A stretch of DNA of 64,000 nt from Brevundimonas lenta (lineage in GTDB: Bacteria > Pseudomonadota > Alphaproteobacteria > Caulobacterales > Caulobacteraceae): positions 1 through 64,000 of the forward strand of contig NZ_JACIDM010000001.1 in NCBI RefSeq assembly GCF_014196335.1. The letters run 5' to 3'. Each line of letters opens with the position of its first letter. The first letter of the stretch is position 1. The position numbers and the translations under genes were made by a program. Shown here in pieces: positions 1-8,836 of the stretch. Below the pieces are notes generated by a model that ran no database searches, had not been told where the DNA came from, and was given only the letters and a program-made list of their open reading frames with translations.

Positions 1-1032
<1,032 letters not shown>

Positions 1033-1172
1033 CTTCGCCTCCCGCGGGTGAACTGCCCCCTCCAAGTTGCTTCCAGCTCAAGTACAGATTGGCCGGGTAT
1101 TGCGCGAGGATTCTACAGCTCTCGATCCCCCACCATCCCCCACAACCAATCCATGCACCATGAGGCACGAAG

Positions 1173-1194
1173 CACTATCTATATTGGTATAGTG
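1173..1194. promoter_or_regulatory. AT-rich inverted repeat in the 1033-1429 gap
   Basis: CACTAT and ATAGTG are separated by 10 bases containing TATATTGG. The element lies between the divergent exported-protein gene and phaZ, in sequence clearly less GC-rich than its surroundings. It could be an operator or a promoter element for either gene. Nothing else convincing is visible in this gap of about 400 bases. Confidence 0.25.
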
Positions 1195-1429
1195 GAGGGG
1201 GTGGTCGTTGCTTCCGAAGGACTAGTCCACAAGCGCTGCTACGGGAGTAATGCCTGCCTCACCGCCGCCTTCGGCGGCCGCCCCTGACGACCCCGATCTG
1301 ACAAGGTCCGGACGAGCCCTCCCCGCGCCATATCCGTCTTCAACGAGACGTGATCACCGATAATCTTTTTGCAGTGCGAAGCATTCTATGGTGCCCTGCC
1401 GCATCGGCGGGGGCCGTCCCAGGACACGC

Positions 1430-2710
1430 ATGCTTTATTCGCTTCACGAGCTGGCCTACGCATCGGCCGCTCCTTTCCGGATCGGGGCCCAGTTGGCCCG
1501 GGATTTCTGGAGCTCTCCTTTCAATCCGGCCGCTGACACCGCCATCGGGCGGACCGCCTTCGCGTCGGCCGAGCTGTTCGAGAGCGTCACGCGACGCTAC
1601 GGCAAGCCCGCCTGGGGACTTGAGGTCGTCACCATCAACAACCGCCCGGTGCAGACCACCGAGCAGGTGGTCTGGTCCTCGCCCTGGTGCAAGCTGGTCC
1701 GGTTCGCCCGGCACGTCGGCGACCTGAAGCGGGCCGGCAAGCCGACCTCGGCGCCGGCGGTGCTGATCGTCGCCCCGCTGTCGGGCCACTACGCCACCCT
1801 GTTGCGCGGCACGGTCGAGGGCTTCCTGCAGGACCACGACGTCTACGTCACCGACTGGTCCAACGCCCGCGGCGTGCCGATGCTGGAAGGCCGTTTCGAC
1901 TTCTTCGACTACATCGACCACGTCCGCACCATGCTGGGCGTGATCGGCCCGCGCGCCCACGTCGTCGGCGTGTGCCAGCCCGGACCGCCGGTGCTGGCCG
2001 CCTGCGCCCTGATGGCCGAGGACGAGGATCCGAACCGTCCCGCCTCGATGACCTTCATGGGCTCGCCGATCGACGCGCGCCTGTCGCCGACTGTCACCAA
2101 CCAGCTGGCGGAAGAGAAGCCCTTCACCTGGTTCAAGTCGAACATGATCCACACCGTGCCGTGGCCCTATCCGGGCTTCGGGCGGCGGGTCTATCCGGGC
2201 TTCGTGCAGCTCTACAGCTTCATGTCGATGAACGAGGAGAAGCACACGGACGCCCACTGGCGCTATTTCCAGGACCTGGTGTCCGGCGACGGCGACGGGG
2301 CCCAGAAGCACGAGGAATTCTACGACGAGTACCTGTCGGTGCTGGACCTGTCGGAAGAGTTCTACCTGCAGACCATCGACATCGTCTTCCAGCAGCACCT
2401 GCTGCCGCGCGGCCTTCTGGAGCACCGCGGCCGCAAGGTCGATCTGACGAAGATCACCGACATCGGCCTGATGACGGTCGAGGGCGAGAAGGACGACATC
2501 TCGGGCGTCGGCCAGACCCAGGCGGCGCACGAGCTGTGCACCAGCCTGACGGACGAGCGCCGCGTGCTCTACGTCCAGCCCGAGGTCGGTCACTACGGCG
2601 TCTTCAACGGCCGCCGCTTCCGCGACGAAATCTATCCGCGCGTGCGCGACTTCATCGCCCGCAACGAGGCCCTGAGTGCAGTACCGGAACGGCCAGCGGC
2701 TGCCGCCTGA
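1430..2710 (+). CDS. phaZ: Intracellular polyhydroxyalkanoate (PHB) depolymerase
   Basis: This 426-residue alpha/beta-hydrolase mobilises intracellular polyhydroxybutyrate granules. It matches the PhaZa1 family along its length. The nucleophile is Cys182 in GVCQPG, a lipase box with Cys in place of Ser, and the other candidate triad residues are Asp355 and His388 (EVGHYG). These positions almost equal the Cys183/Asp355/His388 described for the Ralstonia enzyme. The start at 1430 (MLYSLHEL) is chosen over an ATG 14 codons upstream because the family begins with this sequence and AGGA precedes it. The 3' end overlaps the next gene by 35 bases, suggesting translational coupling. It fits with the hydroxybutyryl-CoA dehydrogenase at 16.8 kb, although no PHB synthase is in the window. 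Confidence 0.93.
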   Translation: MLYSLHELAYASAAPFRIGAQLARDFWSSPFNPAADTAIGRTAFASAELFESVTRRYGKPAWGLEVVTINNRPVQTTEQVVWSSPWCKLVRFARHVGDLKRAGKPTSAPAVLIVAPLSGHYATLLRGTVEGFLQDHDVYVTDWSNARGVPMLEGRFDFFDYIDHVRTMLGVIGPRAHVVGVCQPGPPVLAACALMAEDEDPNRPASMTFMGSPIDARLSPTVTNQLAEEKPFTWFKSNMIHTVPWPYPGFGRRVYPGFVQLYSFMSMNEEKHTDAHWRYFQDLVSGDGDGAQKHEEFYDEYLSVLDLSEEFYLQTIDIVFQQHLLPRGLLEHRGRKVDLTKITDIGLMTVEGEKDDISGVGQTQAAHELCTSLTDERRVLYVQPEVGHYGVFNGRRFRDEIYPRVRDFIARNEALSAVPERPAAAA

Positions 2711-3392
2711 GGCCCTCGGGGTCCCCGCCCGGCTGTCGGTCAATCCGCGGGCGCGCCGCCCGTCGATCCGCATCGACGGCCGCGCCGGCGAGGCCGTGGT
2801 CGTGGCCCCGACCGAACGCCGCCTGACCGAAGCGGTCGCCTTCGCCCGCACCAAGTCCGCGTGGATGCGCGAGCGTCTGGCCGAGCGGCCTGAAGGCAGC
2901 CCGCTGGAGCCCGGCGCGGTCGTTCCCCTGTTCGGCCGCCCTACCCGCCTGGTCGCCGTCAACGGCGCCGGCGCGGCGCGCCTGATCGACGGTCCGGACG
3001 GGCCGGTGATCCAGTCCGGCGGCGAGGGCGAGGCTTTCGCGCGGCGGATCGAGAACCTGTTCAAGCGCCTGGCGCGCCAGGTGCTGCTGGAACGCACCGA
3101 GCACCACCTGCGCACCCTCGCCCAGCGACCGGTGAAGGTGTCGATCGCAGACACGAAATCGCGCTGGGGCTCGTGCAGCCCGCACAATCGCTCGATCCGC
3201 TACAGCTGGCGCGTGATCATGGCCCCGCCCGCGGTGGCCGATTACCTGGCTGCGCACGAAGTCGCCCATCTGGTCCATGCGGACCACAGCCCGGCCTATT
3301 GGTCAGTGGTCGAGCGACTGGTCGGCGACCACCGCCCGTTCCGCAAATGGCTGCGCGACCACGGCCCGTCCCTGCACGCCGTGGGTCGCTAG
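2676..3392 (+). CDS. YgjP/SprT-like zinc metallopeptidase family (DUF45) protein
   Basis: A 238-residue cytosolic protein with a GTG start inside the end of phaZ. Its C-terminal half has the family signature: SRWGSCS near residue 165, then HEVAH at about 194-198 and a downstream HADHSPAYW segment, giving a zinc-binding HExxH site. The N-terminal half is the beta-rich region seen in the YgjP family (RRPSIRI, FGRPTRLV). Family members are small M48-like peptidases of poorly known substrate, often annotated near restriction genes, but here the gene is joined to phaZ. It converges with the PBP1A gene, with only six bases between stops. The catalytic motif is clear; the cellular role is not. Confidence 0.88.
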   Translation: MQYRNGQRLPPEALGVPARLSVNPRARRPSIRIDGRAGEAVVVAPTERRLTEAVAFARTKSAWMRERLAERPEGSPLEPGAVVPLFGRPTRLVAVNGAGAARLIDGPDGPVIQSGGEGEAFARRIENLFKRLARQVLLERTEHHLRTLAQRPVKVSIADTKSRWGSCSPHNRSIRYSWRVIMAPPAVADYLAAHEVAHLVHADHSPAYWSVVERLVGDHRPFRKWLRDHGPSLHAVGR

Positions 3393-3398
3393 TACCCG

Positions 3399-5516
3399 CT
3401 AGAAGAACAGCGGGTCGGCCTTCTTTTCCTGCGGCTGGGCCGGCTCGGCGCGGGGCTCCTCGCGCTGCGGCTGCGGCTGGGTCGGACGGACCACAGGCGG
3501 CTGATCGCGGTTGGGCGCGATCGGACGCTGCGCCGGTTCCGGCTCCAGCAGCGACTCGTCGAGCGTGTCCACGCCCCCGTCGCCCGGCGGGTTGTCGCCG
3601 AACAGGTCGCCGATCTGGCCGATCAGGCTTTCGACCGCGCTGGGCGGCTGCCAGCCTTCCGGCATGGGCGGGCCGTTCGGGATGGCCGGGGCGTTCAGGC
3701 GCGGCAGGGCCGCCTCCATGAAGCCGCGCCAGATCGCCGCCGGCGACGAACCGCCGGTGACGCCGCGCATCGGCGTGTTGTCGTCCTTGCCGACCCAGAC
3801 GGCGGTCACGAAGCCGCCGGTGTAGCCGACGAACCAGGCGTCCTTGTAGTCCGAGGTGGTGCCCGTCTTGCCTGCCAGATCGCGGCCGGCGATGGCCGCC
3901 GAACGGCCGGTGCCCGAGGTGATGACCCCACGCAGCAGGGTGTTCTGGTAGAACAGATACGGGTTGCTGATGGCCTGGACGGGTCCCTCGGCGCGGCTGG
4001 CGCGCTGGTAGATCACCCGGCCCTGCGGGGTGCGGATGCGGCTGATGCCATAGGCGCGCACGCGCTTGCCGCCGTTGGCGAAGGCGTCATAGGCGGTGGC
4101 CATCTCCAGCGGCGAGACCTCGACCGCGCCCAGCGCCATGGCCGGCTCCAGACCGATGCGGCTGGTGATGCCGAGGCGGCGGGCGGTGCGGGCGACGTTG
4201 TCGCGGCCGACCTGGTCGGCGACGCCGGCGGCGACGGTGTTGATCGACTGGGCCGCGGCCTGGGCGAAGCTCATCTCGCCGGCGAAGGAGCCCGAATAGT
4301 TCTTGGGCGACCAGTTGCCGATGCGGATCGGGGCGTCGTTGACCCGGGTTTCCGGCGTGAAGCCGCTTTCCAGCGCGGTCAGATAGACGAACGGCTTGAA
4401 CGCCGAGCCCGCCTGGCGACGCGCGTCGACGGCGCGGTTGAACTGGCTGTCCGCGTAGGAGCTGCCGCCGATCATGGCGCGCACCCGGCCCTCGCCGTCC
4501 AGCGCGACCAGGGCCGCCTGCTCGACGCCCTTGGACTTGTCGCGATCCAGAATGCGTCGCACCGAACGCTCGGCCTGGGTCTGCAGCGTCAGGTCCAGCG
4601 TGGTCTCGACGATCATGTCCTCGGTCGGCTCGCCGACCAGCTCGCGGATCTGCTTGTCCAGCCAGTCGATGAAATACTGCGCGTGCTGGGTGGCCAGGGT
4701 GCGCGACACACGCACGGGCGTAGCAGCGGCCTGGGCGCGCTGTTCCGGCGTGATGACGCCGGCGTCGACCATTTCGTTCAGGACCACGGTGGCGCGGACG
4801 CCGGCCCGCTCGCTCTCCGACACCGGCGAATAGCGCGACGGGGCCTTCAGCAGGCCGGCCAGCAGGGCGGCCTCACCGACGGTCAGCTGTTTGGCGCTCT
4901 TGTCGAAATAGCGCTGAGAGGCGGCCTCGATGCCGTAGGCGCCGGCGCCGAAATAGACGCGGTTCAGATAGAGGGCGAGGATCTCTTCCTTGGAGAATTT
5001 CATCTCCAGCCACACGGCCAGCATCAGCTCCTGGACCTTGCGCTTCATGTTCTGGTCCGGAGACAGGAACAGGTTCTTGGCCAGCTGCTGGGTCAGGGTC
5101 GAACCGCCCTGCACCACCCGGCCGGCGCGCATGTTGGCGGCCATGGCCCGGCTCATGCCGATCGGATCGAAGCCCGGGTGGTGATAGAAGCGCCGGTCCT
5201 CGATGGCGATGAAGGCCGCCGGGACATAGTCCGGCAGGGCGTCCAGATCGGCCGGCGGGGCCTGCTGGGTGCCGCGCACCGCGATCAGCGCGCCGTTGCG
5301 ATCCAGGTAGGTGATCGAGGGCTGGCGATCGACATTGTACAGGGTCGAGGTGTCCGGCAGGTCGCGCGCGAACACGGCGAAGAAGACGACCAGGAAGATG
5401 ACGCCCCAAACGGCGAGCACGGCGCCCCAGTACAGGAGCCGTTGCAGCGGGGTGCGCGCCGGCTTTTCGCCGCCATCGCCGCCCTTGCCGCGTCCGAAGC
5501 TGAAGCCACCGACCAT
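3399..5516 (-). CDS. mrcA: Penicillin-binding protein 1A (bifunctional transglycosylase/transpeptidase)
   Basis: A 705-residue class A PBP that polymerises and cross-links peptidoglycan. A single membrane anchor lies at about residues 30-55, after a Gly-rich basic N-terminus. The GT51 domain follows (EDRRFYHHPGFD, then GGSTLTQQLAKN). The transpeptidase domain has the SxxK serine at about 371 (SAFK), SIN, and KTG at about 550 (AGKTGTTSDYK). The C-terminal tail is Pro/Gln/Glu-rich and ends in DPLFF. A TTG five codons upstream is possible, but ATG at 5516 is preceded by a GATGAGG ribosome site and is preferred. Length and motif order are normal. Promoter elements must lie in the roughly 150 bases before 5667. 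Confidence 0.94.
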   Translation of the reverse strand: MVGGFSFGRGKGGDGGEKPARTPLQRLLYWGAVLAVWGVIFLVVFFAVFARDLPDTSTLYNVDRQPSITYLDRNGALIAVRGTQQAPPADLDALPDYVPAAFIAIEDRRFYHHPGFDPIGMSRAMAANMRAGRVVQGGSTLTQQLAKNLFLSPDQNMKRKVQELMLAVWLEMKFSKEEILALYLNRVYFGAGAYGIEAASQRYFDKSAKQLTVGEAALLAGLLKAPSRYSPVSESERAGVRATVVLNEMVDAGVITPEQRAQAAATPVRVSRTLATQHAQYFIDWLDKQIRELVGEPTEDMIVETTLDLTLQTQAERSVRRILDRDKSKGVEQAALVALDGEGRVRAMIGGSSYADSQFNRAVDARRQAGSAFKPFVYLTALESGFTPETRVNDAPIRIGNWSPKNYSGSFAGEMSFAQAAAQSINTVAAGVADQVGRDNVARTARRLGITSRIGLEPAMALGAVEVSPLEMATAYDAFANGGKRVRAYGISRIRTPQGRVIYQRASRAEGPVQAISNPYLFYQNTLLRGVITSGTGRSAAIAGRDLAGKTGTTSDYKDAWFVGYTGGFVTAVWVGKDDNTPMRGVTGGSSPAAIWRGFMEAALPRLNAPAIPNGPPMPEGWQPPSAVESLIGQIGDLFGDNPPGDGGVDTLDESLLEPEPAQRPIAPNRDQPPVVRPTQPQPQREEPRAEPAQPQEKKADPLFF

Positions 5517-5666
5517 GGATACCTCATCCAACCCGCCCGATGGCTTAGCCGATCGGACCGCACTCGCAAACGCCCCATCGGGATCGCCGGCCCCGGAGAG
5601 CCGCCGATCCCGTCCTTCACAGAACTGTGAGGGCTGTTTCCGCCGAAACCATGACCTGTCGCAGGC

Positions 5667-6617
5667 CTATTCTAAAAACGCGTTCACCTCGGCGGCGAAC
5701 ACGGCGGGCTGGTCCAGCATGATGAAGTGGGCGCTGTCGTCGATCCGCTTCAGCTTCGCGCCCGGCAGGTTGGCGAACGACATCTGGTAGATGGCGTCCG
5801 TGATCTCGGGCGTCATGCGCGGGTCGTTGAACTTCACGTACAGCACCTCGGTCGGGGCGGTGATGTTGGCGATCTCCGGCCGCAGGTCGGTGACGATCAG
5901 TTCGCGGAAGGCGGACGCGGCGACCTGCTGGTCGCTGGTCTCCATGTCGCGAACGGGTCCGGCGCGCAGGGATTCCGTGTTGATCATGCCGGTGATGGAG
6001 GCCGCCGCCTGGGCGTTGTAGGCCTCGCGCGGGCTGGTCGACATGCCGGTGTAGATCTGGTCGGCTGTGGCGGCGACGGTCTCGGCCGAGGTCCCGGGAG
6101 GGCCGAACATCGCGCCCATGAACGGCACCATGTCGACGACCATCAGCTTGCCGACCGAGTCCGGATGGCGGGCCGCCAGCATCATGGCGATGGTGCCGCC
6201 CATCGAGTGGCCGATGACCACGGGCTTATCCAGGCCCTGCTCGGCGATATAGCGGGCCAGGTCTTCCGCGACGGGGGCCGAGACCGGGCCGGTGGCGTTG
6301 TCCTCGGCCGGCGCGCCGGCGAAGCCCTGCACATGCACGCGATGGATCCGGTAGCGGCCCTTCAGCTGCTCGGTCAGACCGTCCCAGACCTCGGGCGACG
6401 AGGTCAGGCCGGGGATCAGGATGATGTCGCCGACCGGATGCTCCGGTCCGTCGACGCGCACATGGAAACGGCCCGACTGGAAGTCCGCATGGCGGTGACC
6501 GTGATCCGCCGCCTCGCCGTGTCCCTGATGCGAGCCGTGCTCCTGGGCGAGGGCCGGAGCGGCGAGGCCCAGCGAGAGACAGGCGGCGAAGGCCGCGGCG
6601 GCGGTCATGGTCTTCAT
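5667..6617 (-). CDS. Secreted alpha/beta-hydrolase with His-rich N-terminus
   Basis: A 316-residue protein with a clean signal peptide (MKTMTAAAAF ... PALAQ), followed by a short His-rich stretch (EHGSHQGHG, DHGHRHADF) and then an alpha/beta-hydrolase fold. The nucleophile is Ser in GHSMGG. The oxyanion region is LIPGLTSS, and the catalytic His lies in DDSAHFIM. The substrate is unknown; the family covers esterases and haloperoxidase-like hydrolases. The start at 6617 is favoured over one 28 codons upstream because the signal peptide begins there and GGGG precedes it. The His-rich segment could bind metal in the periplasm, but that is speculation. It is transcribed away from the Rieske oxygenase gene. 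Confidence 0.85.
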   Translation of the reverse strand: MKTMTAAAAFAACLSLGLAAPALAQEHGSHQGHGEAADHGHRHADFQSGRFHVRVDGPEHPVGDIILIPGLTSSPEVWDGLTEQLKGRYRIHRVHVQGFAGAPAEDNATGPVSAPVAEDLARYIAEQGLDKPVVIGHSMGGTIAMMLAARHPDSVGKLMVVDMVPFMGAMFGPPGTSAETVAATADQIYTGMSTSPREAYNAQAAASITGMINTESLRAGPVRDMETSDQQVAASAFRELIVTDLRPEIANITAPTEVLYVKFNDPRMTPEITDAIYQMSFANLPGAKLKRIDDSAHFIMLDQPAVFAAEVNAFLE

Positions 6618-6734
6618 GGCGGTAACCCCATCTGCGCGGACGATGCGTCCGCTTCTGTCCCCTAGTCGCCGCAGAGGGCGCGAACGGATGCAACCGGTCA
6701 AGACTTCGCGGAATCAGCCCGCTAGACTGACGCC

Positions 6735-7856
6735 ATGACGCCAGCCGACTCCGCCTCCCCTGCCGCCTCCGCGCCCGAGGCCAAGGCCCCGCCCGCCGCC
6801 TTCGGCAAGGGCTTCGTTCTGGACGCCTGGTATTTCGTCGCCCTGTCGCGCGACGTCGCGCCGGGCTCGCTGAAGCGGCATGAACTGCTGGGCGAGCCGG
6901 TTCTGGTCGGCCGCACCAAGGCCGGTCAGGTCTTCGCCATGCGCGACATCTGCCCCCACCGCGCGGCGCCCCTGTCGGCCGGCCGGGTGGTCGAAAAGCC
7001 CGGCGAGGGCGAGACGGTCGAGTGCTGCTACCACGGCTGGCGCTTCCGCCCGGACGGCGTCTGCGCGGCCATTCCGTCGCTGGTCGAGGATCAGGCCTAT
7101 GAGCCCGACCGCATCCGCGTGCGGTCCTACGCCGTGCGCGAAAGCCAGGGGATGGTGTTCGTCTGGATCACCTCCGACCCCCGCGGCGCCGGCGAACCCG
7201 ACCATGAGCCGCCGCAGTTCCCCGGCGTCGTCGGCGGCGAGGCCAAACTGGTCGAGTGGATGGATTTCGAAAGCCACATCGACCACGCCGTCGTCGGCCT
7301 GATGGACCCGGCCCATGGCCCGTATGTGCATCAGCAATGGTGGTGGCGATCAGAGCATTCGATGCACGAGAAGGCCAAGGCCTTCGAACCGCGCGAGCTG
7401 GGCTTCTCGATGGTGCGCCATGCGCCGTCCTCGAACAGTCGGGCCTACAAGCTGCTGGGCGGCGCGCCGGCGACGGAGATCACCTTCCGCCTGCCCGGCT
7501 ATCGCTGGGAGCACATCCAGGTCGGTCCGAAACAGGTGCTGGCCCTGACCTGCCTGACGCCGATCACGGAGAACCGGACGCGGATCACCCAGATCTTCTG
7601 GTCGGACCACTGGATCTTCAACATCGCCAAGCCCTTCCTGCGGATGGGCGTAGTCGCCTTCCTGAAGCAGGACGGCGGCATGGTGAACCTGCAGAACGAG
7701 GGCCTGCGCTACGACCCGGCGCTGATCTGGATCGACGACGCCGACAAACAGGCCAAATGGTACCAGCAACTGAAGCGCGAATGGTCGAAGAGCCGCGCCG
7801 AGGGCCGGCCGTTCGCCAACCCGGTGAAACCGGCGACGCTGCGCTGGAAAAGCTGA
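6735..7856 (+). CDS. Rieske non-heme iron oxygenase, large-subunit type
   Basis: A 373-residue ring-hydroxylating or demethylating oxygenase. The N-terminal Rieske domain has the [2Fe-2S] ligands CPH (about residues 73-75) and CCYH about 20 residues later. The catalytic domain carries the Asp/His/His type iron site in the segment from IDHAVVGLMDPAH to YVHQ. The architecture resembles vanillate O-demethylase and pheophorbide-a oxygenase relatives, so the substrate is probably a lipophilic or aromatic compound; it cannot be read from sequence. No ferredoxin or reductase partner is adjacent, so electrons must come from elsewhere. It converges on a TetR gene, with a terminator between them. Confidence 0.9.
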   Translation: MTPADSASPAASAPEAKAPPAAFGKGFVLDAWYFVALSRDVAPGSLKRHELLGEPVLVGRTKAGQVFAMRDICPHRAAPLSAGRVVEKPGEGETVECCYHGWRFRPDGVCAAIPSLVEDQAYEPDRIRVRSYAVRESQGMVFVWITSDPRGAGEPDHEPPQFPGVVGGEAKLVEWMDFESHIDHAVVGLMDPAHGPYVHQQWWWRSEHSMHEKAKAFEPRELGFSMVRHAPSSNSRAYKLLGGAPATEITFRLPGYRWEHIQVGPKQVLALTCLTPITENRTRITQIFWSDHWIFNIAKPFLRMGVVAFLKQDGGMVNLQNEGLRYDPALIWIDDADKQAKWYQQLKREWSKSRAEGRPFANPVKPATLRWKS

Positions 7857-7890
7857 CGGAAACCAAGTGCCCCAGTCCGGGGCGCCAGGC

Positions 7891-7926
7891 AAAAAAAATA
7901 GGCCGCGACGGGGGGGCGTCGCGGCC
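7891..7926 (-). terminator. Rho-independent terminator of the TetR gene
   Basis: The stem GGCCGCGAC / GTCGCGGCC (7901-7909 with 7918-7926) has a G-rich loop. On the minus strand it is followed by eight U residues (A-run 7891-7898). It can also slow transcription from the Rieske gene on the plus strand, where a short TTT follows. Confidence 0.8.
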
Positions 7927-7951
7927 TTTGGCAGGAAGGTGTGAGCCGGAT

Positions 7952-8614
7952 TTACTGGCGGGCGAGCGAGCCGGCCAGGATCACGTCGACCTGTTTGCCG
8001 ATCTGGGAGACCAGTTGGTCGATGCCCCAGTTGTCGTAGGCGGCGTGACGGTAGTTCGACAGGAAGGCGCCGTAGATCAGCTCGGCCAGGAGGCGCAGAT
8101 CGGCGTCCTGACGCAGCTCGCCCTCACGGACGCCGGCCTGCAGGATGTCGGTGACGACATCGACCAGCGGCTTGATGGCGGCGCGGGTGCGGACCTCGGC
8201 GGCGACCGGCTGGAACCACGAACGGGCGACCACGGCCTGGACCAGCGGCAGCTGCTCCAGCGACTCGTGATAGCCAGCCGTCAGCGTCGCCAGCAGGCGG
8301 CCACGGGTGCTGGTCTCGCCAGCGGAGGCCGACCGCAGGGTCTCGGCCAGCCTGGCCAGATCTTCCGACAGGACGGCTTCGAACAGCTCGGCCTTGTCCT
8401 GGAAGTTGGCGAACACAGCGCCCGTCGACATGCCGGCGCCCTTCGCGATGTCGCGAATGGTGGCGGGCTCGTAGCCGCGCTCGGCGAAGAGCGTGCGCGC
8501 TGCATCCAGAACCTTTTGACGGGTCCGCACCTTGGCGGCCTGACGACGATTCAGACGGGGGGTGTCAGCCTCGGTGTCGGAGGCGTGCACGGAACTCAGG
8601 GCCATGTCTCGCAT
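7952..8614 (-). CDS. TetR/AcrR family transcriptional regulator
   Basis: A 220-residue repressor-type protein. The N-terminal helix-turn-helix covers about residues 30-75 (KVLDAARTLFAERGYEPATIRDIAKGAG is the classic TetR helix order; MSTGAVFANFQDKAEL is the recognition region). The C-terminal two thirds is the variable ligand and dimer domain. The ligand is unknown. It converges with the Rieske oxygenase and has about 220 bases of free DNA upstream, where its own operator would be expected. Start at 8614 or three codons later (8605). Confidence 0.9.
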   Translation of the reverse strand: MRDMALSSVHASDTEADTPRLNRRQAAKVRTRQKVLDAARTLFAERGYEPATIRDIAKGAGMSTGAVFANFQDKAELFEAVLSEDLARLAETLRSASAGETSTRGRLLATLTAGYHESLEQLPLVQAVVARSWFQPVAAEVRTRAAIKPLVDVVTDILQAGVREGELRQDADLRLLAELIYGAFLSNYRHAAYDNWGIDQLVSQIGKQVDVILAGSLARQ

Positions 8615-8776
8615 GAAAACGGTTACTCAAACTAACGGCGGGGGGAGCCGCCGAACGGGGAGGGAACGCCGAAGCGATAGGGATTTTGGGTGCTCCGGAG
8701 AGCGATGTCGGTCTTTGCCGACCCACCGACTGGGCAATCAGTCATCACGCAACGATGACCAAAATGGGGTGTATAA

Positions 8777-8807
8777 GTTAACGCCGAACATAGTTCAGGA
8801 GTTAACG
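8777..8807. promoter_or_regulatory. Direct GTTAACG repeats upstream of the TetR gene
   Basis: GTTAACG occurs at 8777-8783 and again at 8801-8807, in the 8615-8836 gap. A TTATAC that could serve as a -10 box on the minus strand overlaps the first. GTTAAC resembles half of the CtrA box (TTAA-N7-TTAAC), but the spacing is wrong for a canonical site. This is a candidate regulator site only. Confidence 0.22.
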
Positions 8808-8836
8808 GGCCAACCGCCAGAGTCCGTCGCTGCGGC

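Noticed and set aside
1360..1400. Possible PhaR operator (TGC ... GCA) before phaZ
   Set aside because: The symmetry is too short and the spacing does not match described sites.
1340..3187. Long minus-strand open frame of 615 codons opposite phaZ
   Set aside because: It is a GC-frame shadow of phaZ and the peptidase gene. It has no family resemblance and a low-complexity Arg/Ala/Gly composition.
8760..8810. CtrA binding site near GTTAACG repeats
   Set aside because: The spacing between TTAA half sites is not seven; kept only as a low-confidence direct repeat.
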